This document shows positions 37,472-46,097 of a stretch of DNA of 64,000 bases, piece by piece. Made by a program: the position numbers and the translations under genes. Position 1 is the first letter of the stretch. Each line of letters starts with the position of its first letter. The notes under the pieces were generated by a model, which worked only from the letters and a program-made list of their open reading frames with translations, had not been told where the DNA came from and did not search any database. The stretch spans positions 1,612,001 to 1,676,000 of the forward strand of contig NZ_CP102602.1 in NCBI RefSeq assembly GCF_024707485.1. Reading direction: 5' to 3'. This DNA is from Thermococcus thermotolerans. GTDB taxonomy: Archaea > Methanobacteriota_B > Thermococci > Thermococcales > Thermococcaceae.

Positions 37472-38620
37472 CTACACCTTCCTGAATTTGGCTATGAAGA
37501 ATCCCTGGGTCAGGTGCCTGTTTGGATAGAACCTTTGAACCTCGTCGATACCCATACCGCTCGAACCTATAAAGATGCTCTGCTCTTCGAGCTTTAAACC
37601 TTTGCCGAGGATGTACTTCACGTTGGCCTCGTTCTCCTCGTAGCTCAGCGTGCAGGTGGAGTAGACGAGAACACCGCCCCTCCTTAGGGATTTTATGGCG
37701 GCATTGATGAAGTGCCTCTGGTAGCGGGCCGTTGCCTCTATGTCCCTCGGCGTCCTGCTCTCCCACAGCTTTGGCCTTATGCCAAGGGCCGTACACGGCG
37801 CATCCAGGAGTATCTTGTCCGCCTGGATTCCCAGCTCGGGAAGCTTCCGCGAGTCCATGTGGATTAACTTAACGTTCTTCACGCCGAGCCTTTTGAGCTC
37901 CTCCTCCATCTTTTTGAGCCTGTTTCTGGACTTGTCTATGGCTATTATCTCTCCCCTGTTCTGCATCAGCTGGGCTATGTGGCTCGTCTTTCCGCCCGGT
38001 GCTGCTGCCATGTCGATTATTATCTCCTCCTCGCTCGGCTCAAGAACGTGGGCGACCACCATAGATGGCAAACTCTGAGCGTAGAAGAGGCCCTCCCTGA
38101 AGGACTCCAGTTCACTCAGACTTGGCAGTTTGAACTTCGGCAGGGTGACCTCTACCGCCACTCCGCGCGTCGAGACTACCATCTCCTTGGCGCTCATTCT
38201 GGCGATGCCTATTCCGACGAGAAGTCCCCTTGGGTCGCGTATCTCCACCTCGTCGCCGGGCTTGATTTTTTTGTCCGCCTGGAGAACGCCGGGAGCGTAG
38301 AGCATCGCGCCCTGATAGACGCTCTCGCTCGCGAACTTGTTGGCGCGGACGACTGGAAGGCCGGGCTCGTGGTCGTCGGGGAAGTTCGGGCCTTCCCTCT
38401 CGAAGTATATGCCCTCCTTGAGGTAGGGGCTTCGCCTTGGCTTTAGGCCCTCCTTCCGGAGGATGCTCATCAGCTTTGACCTGCTGGTCTTCAGCGTGTT
38501 CACGCGGATGTAGTACTTCTCCACCGGCGTTCTGAGGGAGGCCATTATCTCCTCCGCCTCGCTCCCGAAGAGCCTCTGGTAGTACTCCCTCAGCTCCTCG
38601 GGGAAAGCATCGGCGTACAT
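37472..38620 (-). CDS. RNA m5C methyltransferase (NSUN family) with PUA domain
   Basis: 382 residues. N-terminal RNA-binding region, PUA-like segment (about 95-165, LYAPGVLQADKKIKPGDEVE) and a Rossmann methyltransferase. SAM-binding DMAAAPGGKTSHIAQLMQN; catalytic cysteines in DAPCTALG and YSTCTLSYEENE. This matches the archaeal NSUN6-like enzymes such as PH1991, which methylate a cytosine in tRNA. ATG 38620 follows GAGGTGTCC. Followed 2 bp later by the flippase-like gene. Confidence 0.9.
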   Translation of the reverse strand: MYADAFPEELREYYQRLFGSEAEEIMASLRTPVEKYYIRVNTLKTSRSKLMSILRKEGLKPRRSPYLKEGIYFEREGPNFPDDHEPGLPVVRANKFASESVYQGAMLYAPGVLQADKKIKPGDEVEIRDPRGLLVGIGIARMSAKEMVVSTRGVAVEVTLPKFKLPSLSELESFREGLFYAQSLPSMVVAHVLEPSEEEIIIDMAAAPGGKTSHIAQLMQNRGEIIAIDKSRNRLKKMEEELKRLGVKNVKLIHMDSRKLPELGIQADKILLDAPCTALGIRPKLWESRTPRDIEATARYQRHFINAAIKSLRRGGVLVYSTCTLSYEENEANVKYILGKGLKLEEQSIFIGSSGMGIDEVQRFYPNRHLTQGFFIAKFRKV

Positions 38621-38629
38621 GGGGACACC

Positions 38630-39148
38630 TCAGAGGTCGAAGATTTCGAAGCGCTTGCCGGTCTCTATGAGCTTCAGAAGTCCCTTCTTCAGCTCTCCGG
38701 CGCTTTCAAAGTTCGCCTCAAACTGGAACAGCTTCTCATCACTGGCTTCGATCTTCTCAAGTATCTCCCCTGGGGAGACCCTTCCGTCCCTGCGCCAGTT
38801 GTAGATGTCGCTCAGAAAGTTCTCGCTCCCATATATGAAGCTCCTCGGAAAGAGTTCGATGAATCTCTCAAGAAACTCTGTGTTTATCCTCTCCTTTGGA
38901 ACCGCGACCACGAAGTAGTAGCTCTCCGGCGTCGCGCCAACCTCTATCTGGGGCTTTACCTCGAAGGCCGGGTGGGGATACTTCATGAGCCTCCACTCAC
39001 CGTCTATGAAGATGTAGGCCCCGAAGGCCTCCTCGACGTCTTCAACCTTAAAACCCTCCTTCGGGAGCTCAAGCTTGAGCTCTTCGTTGAGCCTGAATAT
39101 GCCCTCCCACATCTCGTTAAGGAACTCGTGAATCTCTCTCACGTTCAT
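38630..39148 (-). CDS. Conserved hypothetical protein (DUF3201-like)
   Basis: 172 residues, starting MNVREIHEFLNEMWEGIFRL. An alpha/beta protein with YIFIDGEWRLMKYPHPAFEV in the middle and an acidic C-terminal helix region. It fits what I remember as DUF3201, found in Thermococcales, but I cannot verify that. GGTGAGAGGA precedes the ATG. It is 9 bp before the methyltransferase start on the same strand, so it is probably in the same operon. No function known. Confidence 0.6.
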   Translation of the reverse strand: MNVREIHEFLNEMWEGIFRLNEELKLELPKEGFKVEDVEEAFGAYIFIDGEWRLMKYPHPAFEVKPQIEVGATPESYYFVVAVPKERINTEFLERFIELFPRSFIYGSENFLSDIYNWRRDGRVSPGEILEKIEASDEKLFQFEANFESAGELKKGLLKLIETGKRFEIFDL

Positions 39149-39190
39149 TCCTCTCACCGGAAATAGAAAAGGTGGGGGACTTAAAAACCT

Positions 39191-40099
39191 TCATCCGGAG
39201 AGGAGGTTCTCCAGCATGCTGTTGAGGCCACCCATGATGTCCGTTTTTACCGTCTGTTCGTAGCTTGCCAGCCTGATGCTGTACCTCTGGTTAAGGACGG
39301 AGATGTCCATGAAAATATCCGCGCGAACCTTACTCATCTCACCGTTTTTTACATGAATTTCCCACACTTTGGTCAGTCTGCTCTCATCAACGTACATCCT
39401 GACGTCCACGGTGGAGTATCCCCCGGGGGGTATGACGGCGGTCTCTTCGGTTTCGCCGTACCCGATTTTTATACCGTTCGCATACGCGTCGAAGCTGAGT
39501 TTTGTGATCGGGACGGGGTATTTGTTTGGATTGTAGAACTTCATGTGGGCTATGAGGACTGCCTTTCCGTTCTGTTCGCCGGCCCAGTCAAAGGCAGTCT
39601 CGACCAGCGCAGGGCTCTTAACCAGTCCACCCGCGAGCTCCTTGCTCTCCGCGGTGAAGTTGAGGTACGCGAGGATGTCCTCGCTGATAACCTGTCTTAT
39701 GTCCGCGTTGATTGGTATTACCTTGAGGAGGCTTCCCTTGAGGCGGAACTCGACCTCCCCCGTCTGGCCGTTGTCCAGGTAGGCCACCAGGGAGCGGACT
39801 AGGTTTTCGTTGTCTATGACTATGGCCATGTTTATGTTCGACCTCGTCGCACCGTAGTCGAACCTCGCGACCCTGGCAACGGGTATCCCCATGAAGTTCA
39901 GGCTCAGGTTCTCTACCTCCACCGGGACGAGCAGGGGCTTGCTCAGCTCTGCGTCCACCCATATCTCGGTCGTCTTCTCATCCACGTAGCCCCAGCTGGC
40001 GTGGACCGTTGGGTTGGCGGTCATGGCGGCATAGGCCACGTAGCCTATCCAGGAGATGATTATAAGCGCCGCACCAAGTATCAGCAGCTTCCAGTTCAT
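39191..40099 (-). CDS. LEA14/WHy-domain membrane-anchored protein
   Basis: 302 residues. One N-terminal membrane helix (LLILGAALIIISWIGYVAYA) then two related beta domains: residues about 35-165 (KPLLVPVEVENLSLNFMGIP) and about 180-290 (KFYNPNKYPVPITKLSFDAY, with GGYSTVDVRMYVDE). The second has the NPNxxPVxI pattern of LEA14/water-stress-and-hypersensitive-response domains. Extracytoplasmic role unknown. It is separated by a 50-bp gap from the S-layer-like gene on the same strand. Confidence 0.7.
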   Translation of the reverse strand: MNWKLLILGAALIIISWIGYVAYAAMTANPTVHASWGYVDEKTTEIWVDAELSKPLLVPVEVENLSLNFMGIPVARVARFDYGATRSNINMAIVIDNENLVRSLVAYLDNGQTGEVEFRLKGSLLKVIPINADIRQVISEDILAYLNFTAESKELAGGLVKSPALVETAFDWAGEQNGKAVLIAHMKFYNPNKYPVPITKLSFDAYANGIKIGYGETEETAVIPPGGYSTVDVRMYVDESRLTKVWEIHVKNGEMSKVRADIFMDISVLNQRYSIRLASYEQTVKTDIMGGLNSMLENLLSG

Positions 40100-40150
40100 T
40101 CTTTCCACCGTGTCCCTTCATTCTTTGAAGTGCGTTTAAAGTTTTCCGGC

Positions 40151-42520
40151 TTAGCTGGACCGTTTCCTGTAGGTGTAGAGCACCGCTATGACCACGAGCA
40201 CGCCGATGACTATGGCCAGGTTTCTCAGGTTGGTCTGGGTTTTTGTGTTCTCCTTCACGGAGATTGTCGCGGTTCTCTCGAAGACGTAAACGTTGTCGTC
40301 CCCCTGGGCCGGGTCTCCGACGGCCCTTATGCGCAGCTGGATGTTGTAGTCCTTTGGAATTGCGTTTCCGTCTATCCTGAGCACGATTACTCCTTCTCCC
40401 GTTGCTCCCGGGGCCAGGTCGCCGATGTAATCCGTTCTCTTATCCAGACTGAAGGGCTGGTCGGCCTTCACGACGCCCTCGATGAGCACGCTGGTGGCCT
40501 TCTCTCCGCCTGTGTTCTTCAGCTTGATGTATACGTTGACGGTCTCCCCCTGGAGGGGCTCTGGAGCAAAGTCCACACCGACGACCTCGATGTTCGGCTT
40601 GGCGCCGATTATTATGGGAACCTTGAGCGTGACGTTCTTCGCCATACCGAGGTCGTTGGTGTAGGTCACGAGCAGGGGTATCTCATAGGTTCCGGAGCTG
40701 GCGTTCTCGGCGACGTTTATCTTGAATGAGGTCTTTGCGGAGTCGCCCTTCCCCAGGTTTCCCAGGCCAATTACCTGCTCGCTGCTCTCGCTGAGCGAGA
40801 AGGGCCATCCCGGCATGGGCCTTACTATTACCGTCCTGGCAGTACCGGTTCCAACGTTGTCCACTTGGAAGTCGACCTCAACGTTGTCCGTCCCGGGGAT
40901 TATCTTGCCGGGCGACGTTGATACCCTGGAGAGTATCAGCTGGGCCCTTCCGGTCACGTCTATTCCGACCAGCCTCTCGTCGGTTATCTCCTTCTCGTTC
41001 GGCTCCGTGAGGTACTTCAGCTCTATCCTGAGCGGGTATATGCCGTTCTCCAGCTTCTCATTGGCCTTGATTCTGAACTCAAGGGTGGCCTTCTCCCCCG
41101 GCTGAAGCTCTGGGAGATACTTCACGTTGTCCTCCCCGATAGGCAGGAAGGCCTCTATGTTCTGCTTGGCAAGCTGGCCCATTATCTGGTTGAGGGCATC
41201 CTGCAGGCTCCCTCTGAGCTGCTCACTCCCCTGGACTGGGAGCTGAGAGAGCGCCGAGAGGTCGACGTTCTTTATCTCGCCCTGTACCGGCACTTTGTAG
41301 GAGCTTATCTTCAGGCTGAGGGCTTTAACGGCCTCCGCCCCGGTGTTCTCAATGGTAAAGCGCACCGTGAAGGTGTCTCCAGGGCTTATCTCCCGGGGCT
41401 CGGTCTCGACCTTGGTTATCTCGACGAAGGCTTCCCTGGGCTTTTTGACTGTGAGAGCCACGAAGTTGTAGCTCTGCACCATGCGCATGTTCGCCCCCAG
41501 GCCGGTGAAGTAGACGACCCCAACGTAGAGGGGATACGTTCCAACGTCGGCGTTGGGGTTTATCTTTATCCTGAATGTCAGAGTTGTGTTCTCCTTGCCT
41601 TCGAGGTACTCAATGTACCGCACGGTGCTTTCCTCCGGATAGAAGACGCTCTTTGAGAGGCCGGTTTGGCTCAGGGCCATCGAAACTGCGCTCGCTATTG
41701 AGGAGCTGTCGTTGAAGCTCATCGGTGCGGGCGTAACGAAGACGTTGATGTAGCGCACCTTTCTGGCACCCTCGTTCCTGAGGTGAACCTTGACGGTAAC
41801 CGTGTCTCCCGGTTGAACCGTGCTCGGCATTTCAACGTTTGAAATTATCAGTCCTGGGGCTGTTGCGGCTCTCCATTCAGAGGGTCCGCTCATGCTTATC
41901 CTGACGCCGTTTGGATATACCTCGTTGACGGTCACGTAAACCGTCCGGTTGTCAACGCTGACCTCTACGGTCTCTCCTTCCCGAACAGGGGTTACCTCGG
42001 GATAGGTTACCTCCATCAGGATGTCTTCCTTCCTTATTCCAAGTTCTGGGTGCTCCTCGATGGTCTTAATCACGGCGTCGGCTATCTCCTGCGGGGACGC
42101 GCTGTTGAGCCACTGGTAGAATCCGTAGGCGTTGGCGATCAGACAGGCGTTGAATTCGGCGCTGTTGTTCACGTACTGCTCGCACTGGGTCACGTCGTAG
42201 CCCATGGCCTGTGCCATAGCCGTCAGGAACTCCGGGTCGAGGAGAAGGCGCTGTATCTTGTTGGGATCCGGCACGAGTATCGTCTTGTATTCGGCGTTGA
42301 GTATTCTGCCGTCCTTCATTATGAGGAGGAAGGCGTAGTAGTCGCCGCTTCCGTAGTCCTTCTGGGTGTCGGTTAGGGTCACTATGAGCGGACCGACGAG
42401 AATAGCCTCGCCCTTGCTGAGGTAGCCCTCGAACAGGGGGCTTCCGGTTGATGCGCTCACGCTCCCGGAGAGCATCGCGGTGATGAGCATCAGGGCGAGA
42501 ATCAATCCGGTTTTTTTCAT
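40151..42520 (-). CDS. COG1361-like surface protein with CARDB repeats and C-terminal anchor
   Basis: 789 residues. Signal peptide MKKTGLILALMLITAMLSGS; N-terminal unique domain (about 25-230); then at least four repeated Ig-like/CARDB units, each with a conserved start (ISNVEMPSTVQPGDTVTVKV, ITKVETEPREISPGDTFTVR, LSRVSTSPGKIIPGTDNVEV, VVGVDFAPEPLQGETVNVYI) and a GxxGEGV/GEKATLEF-type strand; a membrane helix at 762-782 and a short basic tail. Such S-layer-domain proteins often serve as partners of RND exporters. Its start overlaps the RND gene stop by 4 bp (ATGA). Confidence 0.85.
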   Translation of the reverse strand: MKKTGLILALMLITAMLSGSVSASTGSPLFEGYLSKGEAILVGPLIVTLTDTQKDYGSGDYYAFLLIMKDGRILNAEYKTILVPDPNKIQRLLLDPEFLTAMAQAMGYDVTQCEQYVNNSAEFNACLIANAYGFYQWLNSASPQEIADAVIKTIEEHPELGIRKEDILMEVTYPEVTPVREGETVEVSVDNRTVYVTVNEVYPNGVRISMSGPSEWRAATAPGLIISNVEMPSTVQPGDTVTVKVHLRNEGARKVRYINVFVTPAPMSFNDSSSIASAVSMALSQTGLSKSVFYPEESTVRYIEYLEGKENTTLTFRIKINPNADVGTYPLYVGVVYFTGLGANMRMVQSYNFVALTVKKPREAFVEITKVETEPREISPGDTFTVRFTIENTGAEAVKALSLKISSYKVPVQGEIKNVDLSALSQLPVQGSEQLRGSLQDALNQIMGQLAKQNIEAFLPIGEDNVKYLPELQPGEKATLEFRIKANEKLENGIYPLRIELKYLTEPNEKEITDERLVGIDVTGRAQLILSRVSTSPGKIIPGTDNVEVDFQVDNVGTGTARTVIVRPMPGWPFSLSESSEQVIGLGNLGKGDSAKTSFKINVAENASSGTYEIPLLVTYTNDLGMAKNVTLKVPIIIGAKPNIEVVGVDFAPEPLQGETVNVYIKLKNTGGEKATSVLIEGVVKADQPFSLDKRTDYIGDLAPGATGEGVIVLRIDGNAIPKDYNIQLRIRAVGDPAQGDDNVYVFERTATISVKENTKTQTNLRNLAIVIGVLVVIAVLYTYRKRSS

Positions 42521-44784
42521 TCCCTACCACCTCCAATATTTCTTCCGTAAAAGACCTGCAGCAGCGCAGGGGTTACGAGGTAAGCGGCAAACATTGACGC
42601 GAATATTCCAAACGCCAGGGTCGTTCCGAAGTCGTGTATGGTCGGTAGCTCACCGGCGAGTAAGGCCAGGAAGCCGCCGGCCGTTGTCAGAGCTCCGGCC
42701 AGTATGCCGGGCCCGACGCTCTCAACCGACGTAACTATCGGCCTGGGGTTGCCCTCGTTCATCTCCTCAAGGAAGCGGTGGGTTAGGTGCATGCCGTAGT
42801 CAACGCCCAGGCCCACTATCATTGAGATAACTCCGGCCAGACTCTGGGTGAAAGGTATCCCGGCCCATCCCATGAAGCCGACCGTCCAGAGGGCACCTAA
42901 AAACATCGGTGTTATCATTGCCATCGAAACCTTGGGTCTCCTGAAGAGGAGGAGCACTATTAACACGACAACGGCGGTTCCGTAGGTCGAGATGCGGTTT
43001 ATCTCGACCTTCGTGAGCTGGTCGAGTACGTAGTTCAGGTATATGTCTCCCGTGAGGGAGAGCTTCACGCCCGGTGGGAATTCGGTCTTCTGCGCCCTCG
43101 CGGTTTCCTCTTCGAAATAGCGCATTATCCTCCTGAAGTCATCCATGCTGGCCCCGCCGAAGTCGCCCTTGAACTTGATGATGGTCATGGAATAGTCGCT
43201 TGAGACCAGGCTGGGCCCCTGGCTTTTCCCAAGGGCGCTCTTTATTTTCTCCTCATCGTTGGGAATGTAGCCGTACTGTCGGTGAACCACGTCGGCTATG
43301 CTCTCCGAGTCGAAGACGCCGTTGTAGTAGGAGTCCGCCTTTACCTGATTCTCGAAGCGGTAAATGCCCCTGGCTATGGCTGGGTTCCTGACGTCGTTCG
43401 CCTTAACAAGGACGTACAGCTCGTCCTGACCGCCGAAGTCACTCCTGATGTCCATGAGCGCCTCTATCTCCGGCATGCCCTTGGGGACGAACTTTTCAAG
43501 CCTCACCTCGGTGGTCACCTGTGTTATTCCGTATCCGAAGAAGAGGGTTATCAGAAACACCGCCGCTAGAAATGCCGCGGGTTTTCTCCTTATGGTCTCT
43601 CCGAGGTTGTGGAAGACCCTGCCCACCATGCCCGAGTGGGAGCGAACCTCTGGGACCACGTAGTGGCCTTTTACCCGCTTCATTATGTCCTCCTCTAGGA
43701 TTATGACCGCGGGGGTTATCACGACTGCGTTGAGCGCGGCTAAACTTAGACCGAGGATCAGCGCGGTGGCCAGGTGGTGGAGCATCGGGAGACTTGATAG
43801 GTACATCGCGGCGAAGCCGCCTATGGTTGTAAGCGCCGCGCCTAGTAGGGCTTTTCCTGTCTCAGCGACCGCTTCCTCTGCCGCTTCCTCTATGCTCCTT
43901 CCCCTTTTCCTCTCCTCGTAATAGCGGTTGGTCACGTGGATTCCGTAGTCTATTCCCATTCCGATGAGCATCGCCCCTATTGTGGTCGTGGCCAGGTCGA
44001 GGGGTATGCCCATCAATCCCATGAAGCCGAGTGTCATCGTGACTCCGAAGACGAGGGGAATGAGGGGGATGGCGGCCTTAACGGGGGAGCGGTAGAAGTA
44101 GAGGAGCAGGGCTATGACGAGGATGAAGGATATTGCCATCGTCTTGTTGAGGTCGCTCTGGAGGAGTTCCAGTATGCGGTAGGTTATCCCTATGTTCCCA
44201 GTCTGTATCACCTCAACGTTCTTCGGGAACTTGACGTCGTTTATGTCCTCCTCTATGCCCCTGTAGACCCTTACGAGGGTTTCCGTTTTCTTTTCCCTGC
44301 TTATAGTCACGGCTATTATCGTCGTCGTGTAGTCCCTGCTGACGAGCCCGTACCTCTCCTCCGGCGGAAGCATATCGAGGACGAACTTTGCCTCCTCCTC
44401 GGTCTTTGGAAGCCTTCCCAGAACCTGCATGTAGATATCGGCGATGCTCACCGTGTCGGTTACGTACTCCCTCTGCCTGAGCCTCTGCTCAAGCTCGTAG
44501 ATGGCTTCTATAACCTGCGGGTCGCGGATGTCGTAGACACCGCCGGGCTCTATCGAGTTCACCTTGACGACTATCAGCGTGCTGTCCCCGCTCTGGAACT
44601 CGTTCTGCAATGCCGTGTAGTCCGCTATGGAGGGGTGGTTTTCGGGGAGCATGGTTCTGAGGTCGCTCTCAAAGCGGAGTTTCTGGATTCCGTATACCGA
44701 AACGACCAGCAGAAACACCGCTATCAGTGCAAAGGCTACCCTGTACCTCACGATGATTCTCGCGGCGCTCCTCAGTGGATTCAT
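42517..44784 (-). CDS. RND-superfamily exporter (MMPL/HpnN type)
   Basis: 755 residues: two halves each with a membrane helix, an extracytoplasmic domain and five more helices. Motifs: GIDYGIHVTNRYYEER in the first half and GVDYGMHLTHRFLEEM in the second are the conserved helix-4 segments, with acidic proton-relay residues; EAVAETGKALLGAALTTIGG and SVGPGILAGALTTAGG follow. Exports lipids or hydrophobic compounds by proton motive force. It leads an operon with the surface protein (4-bp overlap) and is divergent from the GbsR-type regulator; a palindromic operator overlaps its transcription start. Confidence 0.9.
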   Translation of the reverse strand: MNPLRSAARIIVRYRVAFALIAVFLLVVSVYGIQKLRFESDLRTMLPENHPSIADYTALQNEFQSGDSTLIVVKVNSIEPGGVYDIRDPQVIEAIYELEQRLRQREYVTDTVSIADIYMQVLGRLPKTEEEAKFVLDMLPPEERYGLVSRDYTTTIIAVTISREKKTETLVRVYRGIEEDINDVKFPKNVEVIQTGNIGITYRILELLQSDLNKTMAISFILVIALLLYFYRSPVKAAIPLIPLVFGVTMTLGFMGLMGIPLDLATTTIGAMLIGMGIDYGIHVTNRYYEERKRGRSIEEAAEEAVAETGKALLGAALTTIGGFAAMYLSSLPMLHHLATALILGLSLAALNAVVITPAVIILEEDIMKRVKGHYVVPEVRSHSGMVGRVFHNLGETIRRKPAAFLAAVFLITLFFGYGITQVTTEVRLEKFVPKGMPEIEALMDIRSDFGGQDELYVLVKANDVRNPAIARGIYRFENQVKADSYYNGVFDSESIADVVHRQYGYIPNDEEKIKSALGKSQGPSLVSSDYSMTIIKFKGDFGGASMDDFRRIMRYFEEETARAQKTEFPPGVKLSLTGDIYLNYVLDQLTKVEINRISTYGTAVVVLIVLLLFRRPKVSMAMITPMFLGALWTVGFMGWAGIPFTQSLAGVISMIVGLGVDYGMHLTHRFLEEMNEGNPRPIVTSVESVGPGILAGALTTAGGFLALLAGELPTIHDFGTTLAFGIFASMFAAYLVTPALLQVFYGRNIGGGRE

Positions 44785-44796
44785 AGTTTCTCCCCC

Positions 44797-44828
44797 AACT
44801 TTCGGAAATTTCCGAAAGTTTTAAATAA
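44797..44828. promoter_or_regulatory. 24-bp perfect palindrome at the RND exporter promoter (operator)
   Basis: A perfect 24-bp palindrome at 44797-44820 (arms AACTTTCGGAAA and its complement) lies right between the TATA box of the exporter gene (about 44820-44828, minus strand) and its ATG at 44784, covering the expected transcription start. The divergent gene (44905) encodes a GbsR/MarR-type regulator. Repression of the exporter by that protein is the simplest reading. Confidence 0.75.
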
Positions 44829-44904
44829 GTAAAACCTTAAAAACCTTTTGTCAGTTGATTGATGCAGTCCCTTTCGGCGATGGTATAAAATCGGGGTGTT
44901 GGTG

Positions 44905-45426
44905 ATGGGGATCGAAGAGGCCAAGAGGATAATTATGGATCATTTCGCAGGGGCCGCGAGGAGGTTCGGCTTCAACGAGCTTTACGGCTACATCTACGGC
45001 GTTCTGTTCCTTGCGCGGGAGCCCATGAGTTTAGGTGAGATCGCCGAGGCGACGGGCTATTCTCTCTCCCACGTGAGCACCGCCCTCAAGTTCATGGAGC
45101 GCATAGGGCTCGTCGTGAGGATCAAAAAGCCCGGTGACAAGAGGGCCTACTACAAAGCAACAAAACTCCTCAAGGACTGGAGGCAGGCGGCCTATTATAA
45201 CAGGATAATGGAGGACATACAGCAGACCAGGGCGAACTTGGAACGGGCCCTTCAGGAGCTTGAGGGTGAGGAAAGCGAGGAGGCAGAGTTAATAAGGGAG
45301 AGCATCAGGTTTGCTATACACAGGAATGACCTTGCGGAAAGGATTCTGAGGTTTCTGATTGAGCACGAGGACGAGGAGGTTCTTGAGAGGCTCATGGACT
45401 GTCTTGAAGCACCCGAAAAACGGTAG
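44905..45426 (+). CDS. GbsR/MarR-type winged-helix transcriptional regulator
   Basis: 173 residues. Winged helix-turn-helix at about 30-95 (EPMSLGEIAEATGYSLSHVS, then STALKFMERIGLVVRIKKPG), C-terminal helical dimerisation domain rich in Glu. The FNELYGYIYGVLFL start and the KPGDKRAYYKA wing match the GbsR group. ATG 44905 has GGTGTTGGTG upstream; GTG 44896 is a less likely start. Located head-to-head with the RND exporter operon; probable local repressor of it via the palindrome at 44797-44820. Confidence 0.82.
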   Translation: MGIEEAKRIIMDHFAGAARRFGFNELYGYIYGVLFLAREPMSLGEIAEATGYSLSHVSTALKFMERIGLVVRIKKPGDKRAYYKATKLLKDWRQAAYYNRIMEDIQQTRANLERALQELEGEESEEAELIRESIRFAIHRNDLAERILRFLIEHEDEEVLERLMDCLEAPEKR

Positions 45427-45465
45427 CTTTAAAACCGACCTTCAATAATCAGACCGGGTGAAATT

Positions 45466-45984
45466 ATGGCGATGGCGCTCTCATCACTGCTTTGGGCATT
45501 CTGGTATATACTGCCCGCCTATGTTGCCAATGCTTCACCGGTGCTGCTGGGGGGAGGCTCCCCTATAGACGGGGGCAAGAACTGGCGCGACGGACGAAGG
45601 ATCCTCGGCGATGGTAAGACCTGGAGGGGCTTCCTTGGTGGCCTGACGTGCGGCACGCTGACTGGACTCATCCAGTACTTCCTCACACCCGGGTTTTACG
45701 GAAACCTCAGAACGGCCGCCCTGCTCGCGTTCCTTCTTGCCCTCGGTGCCCTCACCGGGGACCTGGTCGGCAGCTTCTTCAAGAGGAGGGCAAACCTCCC
45801 GCGTGGCGCCCCTGCGATAGGCCTCGACCAGCTGGGATTCCTCATAAGCGCGCTTGCACTCGCTTATCCGGTTAAAACCCTCAGCTCGGGCCAGATAATA
45901 TTCCTTCTCGTGGTCTCCCCCTTCATCCACTGGGGCGCGAACTACTTCGCCTACAAAATGGGCTGGAAGGGCGTGCCGTGGTGA
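45466..45984 (+). CDS. carS: CDP-archaeol synthase (CarS)
   Basis: 172 residues with about four or five hydrophobic helices. Motifs NASPVLLGGGSPIDGGKNWR near the N-terminus, ILGDGKTWRGFLGG and LPRGAPAIGLDQLGF match CarS, which makes CDP-archaeol from digeranylgeranylglyceryl phosphate and CTP, an early step of archaeal phospholipid synthesis. GGGTGA precedes the ATG. It follows the regulator by about 40 bp and is followed by a gene-free interval carrying the shared regulatory element at 46003-46053. Confidence 0.9.
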   Translation: MAMALSSLLWAFWYILPAYVANASPVLLGGGSPIDGGKNWRDGRRILGDGKTWRGFLGGLTCGTLTGLIQYFLTPGFYGNLRTAALLAFLLALGALTGDLVGSFFKRRANLPRGAPAIGLDQLGFLISALALAYPVKTLSSGQIIFLLVVSPFIHWGANYFAYKMGWKGVPW

Positions 45985-46002
45985 TGAGTGCTCTTTCAGA
46001 TT

Positions 46003-46053
46003 TTCCGTTTTTTGCTAACTATTTTTAGTAGTGTGTTAAATTTGAATAGAAAA
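46003..46053 (+). promoter_or_regulatory. Shared upstream element (copy 1), before the 46.1-kb secreted precursor
   Basis: 51 bp that match 52111-52161 at 42 positions, including an identical TTAGTAGTGTG block. Both copies are followed by GAATAGAAAA and then a TATA-like sequence (TTCTTTTAAACTTC here). In copy 2 the element is an almost perfect 29-bp inverted repeat. It probably binds a common regulator. Confidence 0.65.
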
Positions 46054-46097
46054 TTCTTTTAAACTTCAACAAGTTTTAGTATTTTGGTGACGTTCCC

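Noticed and set aside
37470-37796. N-terminal extension of the flippase-like protein
   Set aside because: It runs inside the methyltransferase gene in another frame and is rich in unlikely residues; ATG 37469 has a good ribosome binding site.
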